Shown piece by piece: positions 52,643 through 61,851 of a DNA stretch of 64,000 nt; the first letter of the stretch is position 1, and every line of letters begins with the position of its first letter. Origin of the DNA: JAMXLO01 sp963812475 (GTDB taxonomy: Bacteria; Pseudomonadota; Alphaproteobacteria; Acetobacterales; Acetobacteraceae); the NCBI GenBank assembly GCA_963812475.1, contig CAWEVI010000036.1, positions 124,001 to 188,000 on the forward strand. The letters are read 5' to 3'. Made by a program: the position numbers and the translations under genes. The notes below the pieces were generated by a model that saw nothing but the letters and a program-made list of their open reading frames with translations, did not search any database and was not told the DNA's origin.

Positions 52643-55466
52643 TCAAGCGGGCAGCGGCACATCCAGGAACGCACGCGTCTGCCGCACGGCTTCGGCGAGC
52701 CCGACGCGACGGATCACGACACCGGCAGGGAAAGCGGACAACAGCCGCGACGGCGTTTGACGGTCGAGCAGGACGAACACGCCACGATCGGTGGCGCGGC
52801 GGATCAGCCGACCGAATGCCTGGCGCAGCCGCAGGCGCGCAACCCTGTCGTCATAGGCTTTCGGATTGCCCTCCGAGAGATGGATGCGGCGTTCCCGATG
52901 CAGAATGTCGGGACGTGCCCAGGGAACTTTCTCGAACACCACGAGACGAAGCGCGCGGCCAGGCACATCGACACCATCACGCATCGCGTCGGTGCCGAGC
53001 AGGCAGCTCTCCTGTTCGATGCGGAAGATGTCCACCAGGGTGGCGTTGCCCATAGCGTCGACGTGCTGGGCATAAAGCGGGATGCCGGCGGTTTCCAGCT
53101 CCGGGGCGATGCGCGCATGCACCGCCTGGAGCCGGCGGATCGCGGTGAACAGGCCGAGCGCGCCGCCGCCGGCCGCGATGAACAATGCGCGATAAGCCGC
53201 GGCGAGCTGCGGGATGTCACCCATGACGACATCCGTGACAATGAAGGCGCGGGTCTGTGTCGCGTAGTCGAAGGGGCTGGCGACGGCGGCCCGGATCGCC
53301 GACGAGGGCAGATGCGGTGCTCCCACGCGTGCCTCCGCTGAGGCCCAGGCGGTTTCCGGGTCCGTGTCGCCCGAATCGCGCAGCGTCGCGGAGGTGACCA
53401 GCAGGCCATGCGCGGGTGCGGCGAGGGTTGCGGCGAACGGGATGGTCGGGTCGAGCCAATGGCGATGCAGCCCGACATCGATGTCCCGCACACCGTCCGA
53501 TGCGCGTTGGACGCGGAGGAACAGGATGTGGTCCGGACGGCGTCCTTCCCCTGGATCGGGTCGCGGCTCGCTCAGGGCGCGCAACATGCCCTGCCAGGCG
53601 GACAACGGGTTCAGGGCGCGCCGGTTGAGCGAGCGGCCCGCGGCTTCGATGCGATTGCGTGTTACCGCATCCATGTCGTCCGCCTCCTCATCCAGACGCG
53701 CGAGCAATCGTTCGCGCAATGCGCCCAGGGGTTCGGCGATCCGCGCCATCGCGCGGCCCAACCGAACCGCGGCCTCATCCCCGCCGGGGCCAATGGGGAA
53801 AACGTCGCATTCCAGCGCCCCGTATGGCGCATCGCCGCGGCGCGCACCGCCAAGTCGGGCGAATACCTGGTGGCGGGCCAGACGCAGAAAGGCCTCGGTC
53901 GGGTTCGGACTGCCGGGTTCTTCCGGGCCTCCCAGGTCCCGATGTTCGTTCGCAAGCCGGTTGGACCAGCCGGGCGCGGGCAGTGCGCGAGCGGCCTGAA
54001 GTGCCGCCTCCAGAGGCGCCTCCAACATCGGGCGGCCCGCGACAAGCTCCTCGATCCGCCGTTTCAGGCCGCGGGCGCGCGACCGCCCGCCCTCGGCGCC
54101 GAGCAGCCAGCGGCGCAGTTCCGCTGTCTCCAGCCCGGACAATTCTGCCGAGAACGCCCCGTCTGCCGCGTCGAACACGTGGTGGCCCTCGTCGAACACG
54201 TAGCGTGTCGGGACCGTACCTGTCGTCGAGTCCGCCCCATGCGGCCTGCGTCATCACCAGGGCATGGTTGGCAACGACAAGCTGCGCACTGCGCGCCCGG
54301 CGGATCGTGTGTTCGACGAAGCAACGCCGCCAGTGCGGGCAGGCGGCATGGATACATTCGCCGCGCCGGTCCGCCAGGGCGAGGATGGTGGCCGCGCCAA
54401 ACAGTTCGGCGAGCCAGCCGGGCAGGTCGCCGCCTTGGATATCGCCATCGGCCGTGACCAGCGCCCAACGGGAAATCAGGCCGAGCGGAATGATCGCGGC
54501 CGGCCCCAGTCCCGACGTGGCAGCGCCCAGCGCGTCCTCCAGGTTGAGCAGGCAGAGGTAGTTCTCCCGGCCCTTGCGCACCACGACGCGGTTGTGGCGT
54601 TCGCTGGGATCCGGGAACAGGTGGGTCAGCTCCGCATCGATCTGGCGCTGCAGATGGCGGGTGAAGGTGCTGATCCACACGCTGCCGTGGTTCTTTTCGG
54701 CCCACAGGCTGGCAGGTGCCAGATAGCCGAGCGTCTTGCCGGTTCCGGTGCCGGCCTCCGCCAGTACAAGGTGCGGGTCGCCGCGGGTTTCGCGGGGCGC
54801 GAAGGCGGCGGCGGCGGCCCCCGCGTAGTCTGCCTGGCCCGGCCGCTGCTCCGCGTGGGGTCCCAGCATGCTGGCGAGTCGCGACCGCGCCTCGGTTTCC
54901 GCGACCGGATGCGCGGACGGCGGCGGCAGCGGCGCGGTGTCCTCCCATTCCGGCAGGCGCTTCCACACGTGAAGCGCCTCGTTCGACGCCACCGCATCGG
55001 GCTTGCCTAGTGCGGCGGTGACGAATGGCGTCCACCCCCAGCCCGCCTGGCCCATGCGTGCCGCCAGTCCCGCGGCGTCGCGGTTCAGCGCGATGTCGCG
55101 GCCAAGCGAAAGCCGGTGCAGCAATGCGGCCGCAATTTCCGGTAGCAGTGCCGCCTCGGCTTCCAGACCACCCGTCGGCGGTTCGAAATCCAGCATCAGA
55201 GCAAGGCCGCGCGGTGTCGGTGCGGCAGGACGGGCCGGTAAGGCGAAGGCATACAGTTCCAGCAGGTCGAACACCGGCATGCCGCGGATGCCTAGCCTGC
55301 GGAGCGTCGCGGGTGCATGGACCAGCATTGGCGGGGGCAGGGCGCGCAGATGGACGGCTGCCTCGGCTGCTGGAAGGACCAGCAGTTCGCCGTCGGCGGT
55401 GAAGATCGCGGCGCGGCCGTGCCCGGCGACAACGGCGGGCGCATCGGGTAGGGCAATTGGCGCCAT
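52643..55466 (-). CDS. DinG/XPD-like ATP-dependent DNA helicase with one frameshift
   Basis: The first 420 residues include Walker A (EAGTGTGKTLGYL) and the iron-sulfur cysteines (RENYLCLLN, GECIHAACPHWRRC), ending at WGGLDDR. The rest is in another frame: YVFDEGHHVFDAADG (DEGH box), LLVTSATLRDSG, LGTDAMRDGVDVPG and RLRQAFGRLIRR. At about 54218 (GTACC on the plus strand) an extra base separates them. Without it DDRTVPTRYVFDEGHH is continuous and the protein has 940 residues. It would be a 5'-3' superfamily 2 helicase acting in DNA repair. A variable N-terminal domain of about 200 residues precedes the motor. Confidence 0.88.
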
Positions 55467-55624
55467 GGATTTCAGCTGGCAGAGGTCACGTCCAACTCCC
55501 TAGACGCAATCAGGCCGCCGTGCCATCGCTCATCGCACCGCAACCACGAGTAGGTGAGCGCAGGAATTCTTGTCCGGCAATGGCGTCTGGTCTTAATCAA
55601 GGCATCGGAAAGGGGACGCGTCAT

Positions 55625-55795
55625 ATGAGCAAGACCCTACGGAGCATTATCCTTGCGGCAGGCTGCGTGCTGACCCTGGCGGGCTGCACAACGCCGAACT
55701 CAGCCGATGCCGGAGCGCAGAAGGCGCAGGCCGGATCGGTCTTCGTAAACCCTGTGGGTGGTGGCGGAGGCGGAGGCGGCGGCGGCGGATACTGA
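55625..55795 (+). CDS. Tiny lipoprotein with glycine tail (first of pair)
   Basis: The protein has 56 residues. A signal peptide ends in LTLAGC (lipobox), and the mature part is about 37 residues with a run of 11 glycines ending in Tyr. AGGGGACGCGTCAT lies before the ATG. Together with the next gene it forms a tandem pair. Too short for a known fold; envelope location is likely. Confidence 0.65.
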   Translation: MSKTLRSIILAAGCVLTLAGCTTPNSADAGAQKAQAGSVFVNPVGGGGGGGGGGGY

Positions 55796-55799
55796 GACG

Positions 55800-55973
55800 A
55801 TGCCCACCGCATTGCGGTCTGCTCTGCTCGCTCTGATGCTGGCATTCGCAGGTTGCGCCGCAGCAAACGGACCTGCACCGCAGAGCAGGACCGTTGTCAT
55901 GCCGATGGGTGGCGACGGAGGCGCCGGCGGCGGCGGCAGTGGTGGCGGGGGCGGCGGCGGATCGGGGATGTAA
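55800..55973 (+). CDS. Tiny lipoprotein with glycine tail (second of pair)
   Basis: The protein has 57 residues, beginning 5 bp after the previous stop. A signal peptide ends in LAFAGC, followed by a short linker (PQSRTVVMPMGG) and a Gly/Ser tail ending in Met. Same plan as the preceding gene but different sequence in the linker, so probably an old duplication. Function unknown. Confidence 0.6.
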   Translation: MPTALRSALLALMLAFAGCAAANGPAPQSRTVVMPMGGDGGAGGGGSGGGGGGGSGM

Positions 55974-56054
55974 CGCCTGACGTGACCGAGACTTCACCCG
56001 GAAAATGATACGTCGCGATTGACCGGGCACCCGCCGGTTCCTAGCTTCCGCCGG

Positions 56055-57656
56055 ATGGCCGCAACAATTCGCAACAGCGAGACGGTAACCCCTAAAATCT
56101 GGCCATTCGAGGAGGCGGCCAAGGTAGCCCGACGGCTCGCGGCGTCAGGCAAGGGACATGCGCTGTTCGAGACCGGCTACGGGCCGTCCGGATTGCCGCA
56201 TATCGGCACGTTCGGCGAAGTGGCGCGCACCTCGTGGGTGCGTCACGCTTTCACCACTTTGACCGGGTTAAAATCGCGGCTGATCGCGTTCAGCGACGAC
56301 ATGGACGGGCTGCGAAAGGTGCCGGAGAACGTGCCCAACCGCGAACTGCTCACACCGCACCTCGGAAAACCGCTGACCCGCATTCCCGACCCGTTCGGAT
56401 CGCACGCAAGCTTTGGCGCGCACAACAACGCGCGGCTGCGTGCCTTCCTCGATTCATTCGGATTTGACTATGAATTCGCCTCGTCCACCGACTACTATGC
56501 CGCCGGTCGGTTCGATGCCGCGCTGATCCGCGTGCTGGAGTGCTACGACGAAGTGATGGCGGTGATCCTGCCGACGCTCGGGCCCGACCGTCGCGCCACC
56601 TATGCGCCGATCCTGCCGATTCATCCGCGCACCGGGCGTGTCATGCAGGTGCCGATGGAAAGCCGCGATCCTGTCGCGGGCACCGTCGTTTGGCGTGACC
56701 CGGACAGCGGCGAAGTGTTCGAGACCTCGGTCAGAGGCGGCGCCGCCAAGCTGCAATGGAAAGCCGATTGGGCGATGCGCTGGTACGCCCTCGACGTCGA
56801 TTACGAAATGTCAGGCAAGGACCTGATCGATTCTGTGCGGCTGTCGGCGCGCATCTGCCGCATTCTGGGCAACCCGCCGCCGGAAACGTTGACCTACGAG
56901 CTGTTTCTCGATGAGCACGCACAGAAGATCAGCAAGTCGAGGGGCAACGGCCTGTCGGTAGAGGAATGGTTGCGCTACGCCCCCCGGGAGAGCCTGTCGC
57001 AGTTCATGTTCAACGCACCGCAGCGTGCCAAGCGGTTGCATTTCGATGTGATCCCGCGGGCGGTGGACGAGTATCTGGCCAATGCCGCGCGGCTCGGCGC
57101 GCAGCCTGCGGACGAGCAGCCGCTCAACCCGGCCTGGCACATTCACGCCGGGCGTCTGCCGAACCACGGCGGCAGTCCGGTGTCGTTCGGAATGCTGCTC
57201 AACCTTGCCTCGGTGGTGAATGCCGATACCCCGGCCATGCTGTGGGGCTTCATCCGGCGCTACAGTCCCGGCGCGACGCCCGAAACCATGCCCTATCTCG
57301 ACAAGCTGGTGGATCACGCGATCGCCTATTACCGCGACTTCGTCCGTCCGCGGAAAAGCTACCGCCATCCGACGGGCCTCGAGCGCGCCGCGCTGGCCGA
57401 TCTCGCAGAGACGTTGAAGGGCATGGACCACGGCGCGGACGCCGAGGCGATCCAGACCATCGTCTATGAGGTGGGCAAGCGGCACAGCTTTCCCGAACTG
57501 CGCGCCTGGTTCGGCTGCCTGTACCAGGTGCTGCTGGGGCAGCAGGAAGGCCCGCGCTTCGGCGGCTTCATCGCCCTGTATGGCATCGACGAGACGGTTG
57601 CGCTGATCGAGTCCGCGCTGTCGCGCCCGGCGGACGCAGCCTTGACGCGATGCTGA
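56055..57656 (+). CDS. lysS: Class I lysyl-tRNA synthetase
   Basis: I chose the ATG at 56055 (533 residues). The HIGH motif is GLPHIGTFGE (His 49) and the KMSKS motif KISKS (291-295). The sequence EFASSTDYYAAGRFDAAL and the C-terminal helical domain match archaeal-type LysRS1, which most alphaproteobacteria use in place of the class II enzyme. It charges tRNA-Lys. Its last 7 bases overlap the start of the MprF-like gene, so the two are translationally coupled. Confidence 0.95.
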   Translation: MAATIRNSETVTPKIWPFEEAAKVARRLAASGKGHALFETGYGPSGLPHIGTFGEVARTSWVRHAFTTLTGLKSRLIAFSDDMDGLRKVPENVPNRELLTPHLGKPLTRIPDPFGSHASFGAHNNARLRAFLDSFGFDYEFASSTDYYAAGRFDAALIRVLECYDEVMAVILPTLGPDRRATYAPILPIHPRTGRVMQVPMESRDPVAGTVVWRDPDSGEVFETSVRGGAAKLQWKADWAMRWYALDVDYEMSGKDLIDSVRLSARICRILGNPPPETLTYELFLDEHAQKISKSRGNGLSVEEWLRYAPRESLSQFMFNAPQRAKRLHFDVIPRAVDEYLANAARLGAQPADEQPLNPAWHIHAGRLPNHGGSPVSFGMLLNLASVVNADTPAMLWGFIRRYSPGATPETMPYLDKLVDHAIAYYRDFVRPRKSYRHPTGLERAALADLAETLKGMDHGADAEAIQTIVYEVGKRHSFPELRAWFGCLYQVLLGQQEGPRFGGFIALYGIDETVALIESALSRPADAALTRC

Positions 57657-59701
57657 ACCAGCGCACACGCGGCATCCTGAAAACCTGTCTGCGCAACCTG
57701 CCGGCGGTGCTGGGCGTGCTGTTGCTGATCGGCGCGCTGTATGTCGTGCAGAGGGAATTCCGCCATCTGCGGCTACGCGACATCGAGGCCGCGCTGAGCG
57801 CCATCCCGGCGCACGCGTTGGTGATTTCGTTCGTATGGACGGTGCTCTCCTATGGCGTTCTGACGCTCTACGACCGGCTGGGCACCATCTACGCCGGGCA
57901 CAAGGTTTCCTACGGACGGGTCGCCTTCGCCTCGTTCTGTGCCTACGCGTTGTCGCACAATCTCGGATTTGCCGCCGTGTCGGGCGCGGCGGTGCGCTAC
58001 CGGCTGTATGCGCATTGGGGACTGACGCCGATCCAGATCGCCAAGACGGTGGCGTTCTGCAGTCTCACCTTCGGTCTGGGCGGCATGGTGCTGGGCGGCG
58101 CAATACTGTTCATCGAACCCACCGCGGTGCCGTTCTTCGGCGAGCACGTGCCGGCGGCCGCGCTCTACGCGGTCGGCGCGATGTTGTGGGCGATCGTGAT
58201 CGGCTACGTCACGTTGTCGCGCATTCTCGGCACCGTGCGCCTCTTCGGCCACGAGATCAGCCTGCCCGGTTGGCGGATGGCCATCGTGCAGGTGGTACTG
58301 GCAACCGTCGATGTCGCGATCACCGCCTCGATCTTCTACGCTCTGCTGCCCACGTCGCCGCATCTGACGTGGCCGATCTTTCTGGGCGTCTATGTGGCCG
58401 CCTACACCGCGGGGCTCGCAGCCAATCTGCCCGGCGGGATCGGCGTGTTCGACACTGCCATCCTGCTGGGACTGGAGCCCTACATCAGCGCGCCGCACAT
58501 CGTCGGCGCGATCGTGGTGTTCCGGCTATATTATTACATAATCCCGTTGTTCCTTGCCGGTTTCCTGTTCACCGGCAACGAGATCCTGCTCCGCGGCGGC
58601 GTCATGTTGCGACGGGTGGAGCGGCTCAGCGCGATGCAGGCGTTGGCGCGCTGGAGTGAGCCGGACTTCGCCGTGGCCAGTGCGACCGGCCTGGTCGCCC
58701 TCGGCGGCGTCATGTTGCTGTGCCTCGGGATTCTGGCCCCGCAGCCGGACTTTTCCTGGATCGACCCGGATTTCGCCGAAATTGCAAATCAGGCGGGCCA
58801 GTTCGTTCCGTCGCTGATCGGTGCCGGCCTGATCGTGCTGGCGATCGGCCTGTCGCACCGGGTTAACCTGGCCTGGGGCGCCACGATCCTGCTGCTTGTC
58901 GTGGGTGCGGCCTTCACCGCCACCCAGGGCGAACGACTGTGGATCGCCGCGGTGCTGGTGGTGATCGTCATGCTGGTTGCGCCGCTGCGCAGCTGCTTCT
59001 ACCGCCACGCCAACCTGCTCAGCGGACCACTCCAGCCGTCCACTGCGGTTTCCCTGTTTGCCCTGGTGATCTGTATTCTCGCGCTGGCCGCTACCCGCCC
59101 GCGCGTGCACCTGCTGGCGAACAACGCCTGGTGGGCGGTGGTGATGTCGCGCGAATTGCCGGATTCGCTGCGCCTGACTGTGGCGCTGGCTGTGGCGCTG
59201 GCGTTGATTGCGATCTGGCGGCTGTTGCGCCCCGGCAAGGTCCGATGGCTGGCCTGGGATGCGGCGGCGAGGCAGCGCCTGGCCCTGCTGGGCGGCATCA
59301 TACCGCCGGCGCGGGCTGACGGCCTTGTGCTGGGTGAGGCCGAGCGTGCCGGCATTCCGTTCCGACGCTGCGGGCGGGTGCTGCTCGGTCTCGGCGACCC
59401 GACGGGCGCGGAAAGCGATCGGGTGTCGGTCATCTGGCGCCTGCGCGATCTCGCACAACAGGAAGGGCTGGCCCCGGCGTTCTGGCGTGCCGGGCCCGGT
59501 CTGCTGAAGGTTTACGGCGATCTGGGGCTGACCGCGTTGGCGCTCGGTCCGGACGGGCTGCCGCTGCCGGAATCGCCGGACGAGACGCCGGAGGCGCGGC
59601 AGTATCTGGTCTGCCTTGCCGAGCGCGATTTGTCGGCCTTGCTGCCGATGTTGCCGCAGTTGGCGAACAACCTGGAGATCACGGTGCCGGTGGCGGCGTA
59701 G
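57650..59701 (+). CDS. MprF-like flippase with truncated synthase domain
   Basis: The protein has 683 residues and some 13-14 membrane helices. The N-terminal 320 residues are the UPF0104/LPG flippase region (GTIYAGHKVSYGRVAFASFC, LAANLPGGIGVFDTAIL). The C-terminal soluble part (about 535-683: GLVLGEAERAGIPFRRCGR, DRVSVIWRLRDLAQQEG) corresponds to the first half of the dual GNAT-fold LPG synthase; the catalytic half that binds Lys-tRNA is missing. So it may flip lipids without making lysyl-phosphatidylglycerol, or use a partner enzyme. Coupling to the LysRS gene recalls the mycobacterial LysX fusion. Confidence 0.85.
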   Translation: MLNQRTRGILKTCLRNLPAVLGVLLLIGALYVVQREFRHLRLRDIEAALSAIPAHALVISFVWTVLSYGVLTLYDRLGTIYAGHKVSYGRVAFASFCAYALSHNLGFAAVSGAAVRYRLYAHWGLTPIQIAKTVAFCSLTFGLGGMVLGGAILFIEPTAVPFFGEHVPAAALYAVGAMLWAIVIGYVTLSRILGTVRLFGHEISLPGWRMAIVQVVLATVDVAITASIFYALLPTSPHLTWPIFLGVYVAAYTAGLAANLPGGIGVFDTAILLGLEPYISAPHIVGAIVVFRLYYYIIPLFLAGFLFTGNEILLRGGVMLRRVERLSAMQALARWSEPDFAVASATGLVALGGVMLLCLGILAPQPDFSWIDPDFAEIANQAGQFVPSLIGAGLIVLAIGLSHRVNLAWGATILLLVVGAAFTATQGERLWIAAVLVVIVMLVAPLRSCFYRHANLLSGPLQPSTAVSLFALVICILALAATRPRVHLLANNAWWAVVMSRELPDSLRLTVALAVALALIAIWRLLRPGKVRWLAWDAAARQRLALLGGIIPPARADGLVLGEAERAGIPFRRCGRVLLGLGDPTGAESDRVSVIWRLRDLAQQEGLAPAFWRAGPGLLKVYGDLGLTALALGPDGLPLPESPDETPEARQYLVCLAERDLSALLPMLPQLANNLEITVPVAA

Positions 59702-59782
59702 GGCGCGTCTCGATTGGCATGCCAACCGGCCGAAATCGACGACCTTTCACCACCGGTTGATTCTCACTGGCGCCGCGACAGA

Positions 59783-59803
59783 TGGCCGGGTCAAGCCCGG
59801 CCA
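59783..59803. repeat. REP-like palindrome upstream of rmuC
   Basis: TGGCCGGG (59783-59790) pairs with CCCGGCCA (59796-59803) around TCAAG. Same family as the repeats at 18524 and 30746. It lies between the MprF-like gene and rmuC. Confidence 0.8.
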
Positions 59804-59886
59804 CGACGGTGAAGACTGCGCTATGCTAGGCCGTCCTGCGATTCGTGTGGTTGCGCACAATCCGTCAAACGCTCCGAGGTGCCTCG

Positions 59887-61068
59887 ATGCCGGCCGACCT
59901 GTTCGCTGCCTTCGCAGCACTATCTGCGGTCGTCGCCATCGCCGCACTAATCGTCGTGCTTCGCCAGGCCGCCATGCTGCACCGTCTGCGCCTGCTGGCC
60001 GAGCAGGGGCTCGCCGGAACGCGTGCCGAGGCGGAGACCACGCGCGCGGCACTCTCGCGCGAACAGGGTCAGCAGCGCCAGGAGATCGGCGGACATTTCG
60101 AGGGCATTCGGGCGATGCTGGAAAGCAAGCTCCGGGAAATGCGCGACGGCAACGAGGCGAAGCTCGCGGAAATCCAGAAGACCGTGAACGAGCAGCTTCA
60201 CGCCGCGGTCGAGAAGCAGATGAACGAAAGCTTCAACCGCGTGATCGACCAGTTTGCGGCGGTGCAGAAGGCGATGGGCGACGTGCAGGCGGTCACTGCG
60301 CAGATTGGCGACATCAAGCGGCTGTTCTCGAATGTAAAAACGCGCGGCGGGTGGGGCGAGACACAGGTGCGGGCGATGTTGGACGACATCCTGCCGCCCG
60401 GCGAATACCTGACCAACTGCAAGGTGCGGCCCGACAGCAACGACGTTGTCGAATTCGCCGTGCGCATGCCGATGAAGGGCGAGGACCGGCCGCTGCTGCC
60501 GATCGATGCCAAATTCCCGGTGGAGGATTATGAAAGGCTGCTGGCGGCCTCGGACATCGGCGATGCCGATGCTGAACGCAGCGCAACCCGCATGCTGGAA
60601 CGGCGTGTGCGCGACGAGGCGAAGAAGATCGCGTCGAAGTACATTAATCCGCCGGTCACGGTTGAATTTGCCGTGCTCTATCTGCCGACCGACGCGCTCT
60701 ATGCCGAAGTGGCGCGCATTCCCGGACTGGTGGACGACATCGGCCGCGAATGCCGTGTGCTGGTGATGGGCCCCAGTTTGTTTCCGGCGCTGCTGCGCAC
60801 GATCCATCTGGGGTTCGTCACGCTGGCGCTGGAGCAGAAGGCGGATCAGATCCGCGACCTGCTGGGTGCCACGCGCACCGAGATGCTGAGGATGGACGAC
60901 GTGCTCGAGCGACTTGCCAAGCAGGCGGGCACGTTCAGCAACACGATCGAGTTGGCGCGCCGTCGCACGCGCGCGGTGGGGCGCAGGCTCCGCGGCGTCG
61001 AGGCAATCGAGGCCGTGCGTGCCGAGCACCTGCTGGAACTGGAGCCGGACGCGCTGGCGGACGAATGA
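59887..61068 (+). CDS. rmuC: DNA recombination protein RmuC
   Basis: I chose the ATG at 59887, 7 nt after GAGG (393 residues). An N-terminal membrane helix (about 4-24) precedes a coiled coil, and the nuclease-like core has GGWGETQVRAMLDDILPPGEY, PIDAKFPVEDYERL and VMGPSLFPALLRTIHLGF. RmuC limits inversion at repeats and has a PD-(D/E)XK-like fold. The C-terminus is Arg-rich (ELARRRTRAVGRRLRG). Confidence 0.93.
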   Translation: MPADLFAAFAALSAVVAIAALIVVLRQAAMLHRLRLLAEQGLAGTRAEAETTRAALSREQGQQRQEIGGHFEGIRAMLESKLREMRDGNEAKLAEIQKTVNEQLHAAVEKQMNESFNRVIDQFAAVQKAMGDVQAVTAQIGDIKRLFSNVKTRGGWGETQVRAMLDDILPPGEYLTNCKVRPDSNDVVEFAVRMPMKGEDRPLLPIDAKFPVEDYERLLAASDIGDADAERSATRMLERRVRDEAKKIASKYINPPVTVEFAVLYLPTDALYAEVARIPGLVDDIGRECRVLVMGPSLFPALLRTIHLGFVTLALEQKADQIRDLLGATRTEMLRMDDVLERLAKQAGTFSNTIELARRRTRAVGRRLRGVEAIEAVRAEHLLELEPDALADE

Positions 61069-61093
61069 TGCGTCACGTCGCATCCACCCTTTG

Positions 61094-61115
61094 ATCCCCG
61101 ATCAGATTCCGGGGA
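61094..61115. repeat. Imperfect REP-like palindrome after rmuC
   Basis: ATCCCCG at 61094 pairs with CGGGGA ending at 61115 around ATCAGATTC; related to the palindrome at 50985 but with a mismatch. It lies between rmuC and the GST gene. Confidence 0.6.
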
Positions 61116-61196
61116 CAGCCATGACGTGAGAACCCAATGGTGGCAAAAGGCCATCTGCCTTGATCGCTGGCAGCAGAGTGCAAGGGAAACACTGCA

Positions 61197-61832
61197 ATGG
61201 ATGATCACATCACGCTCTACGGCAGCTTCACGTCGAGTTCCAGCTATAAGCCGATGCTCTATCTGGCACTGGCGCGTGTCGCATTTTCATTCCGCACGGT
61301 GAACCTGAAGAAAGGCGTGCAGAACCAGCCGGAGTATCTGGCGGTCAATCGCTACGGCAAGGTGCCGGCGCTGCGCCATCGCGGCCTCACCATTGTTCAG
61401 TCGAACGTGATACTCGACTATCTGGCGCGGACGACGGGACATTTCGAACCCGCGACCGAGCAGGATCGGTGGCGGGCGAGGGAGTGGCTGTCGTGGGAGG
61501 CGGACGCCATCACCAATGTTGCCAAGGTGCGTCACTATAGCCGCTTCCGCACGGTGGATCCTGCGGTCATGGCATATTTCCGCCCGCCCGCGGAGGACGC
61601 GTTGAGCTTCATCGATCAGACGCTCGCCGGCCGGCAGTGGCTGGTCGGTGAGACCTGCTCGATTGCCGACATCGGCTGCTGGGGCCGTATGGTGTTCATG
61701 GCAGAGGGCGGCTTCGACATCGCGACCTGGCCGAATCTGCTGGCGTGGTCGGAGCGGCTCAAGGCGATGCCCGGCTTTGCCCTGCCCTATGACCTGATCC
61801 CGAGCAAGGACCGGGAGATGGAGCCGGCCTGA
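61197..61832 (+). CDS. Glutathione S-transferase family protein
   Basis: The protein has 211 residues. The N-terminal thioredoxin-like domain (SSYKPMLYLALARVAFSFR) shows cis-Pro in GKVPALRHRGLTIVQSNVILDYL, and the C-terminal helical domain has GETCSIADIGCWG, the conserved GST N-capping box. The active residue could be Ser 15 or nearby Tyr. The subfamily is uncertain. Confidence 0.9.
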   Translation: MDDHITLYGSFTSSSSYKPMLYLALARVAFSFRTVNLKKGVQNQPEYLAVNRYGKVPALRHRGLTIVQSNVILDYLARTTGHFEPATEQDRWRAREWLSWEADAITNVAKVRHYSRFRTVDPAVMAYFRPPAEDALSFIDQTLAGRQWLVGETCSIADIGCWGRMVFMAEGGFDIATWPNLLAWSERLKAMPGFALPYDLIPSKDREMEPA

Positions 61833-61851
61833 GCCTGAGCCACCCGGTTCA

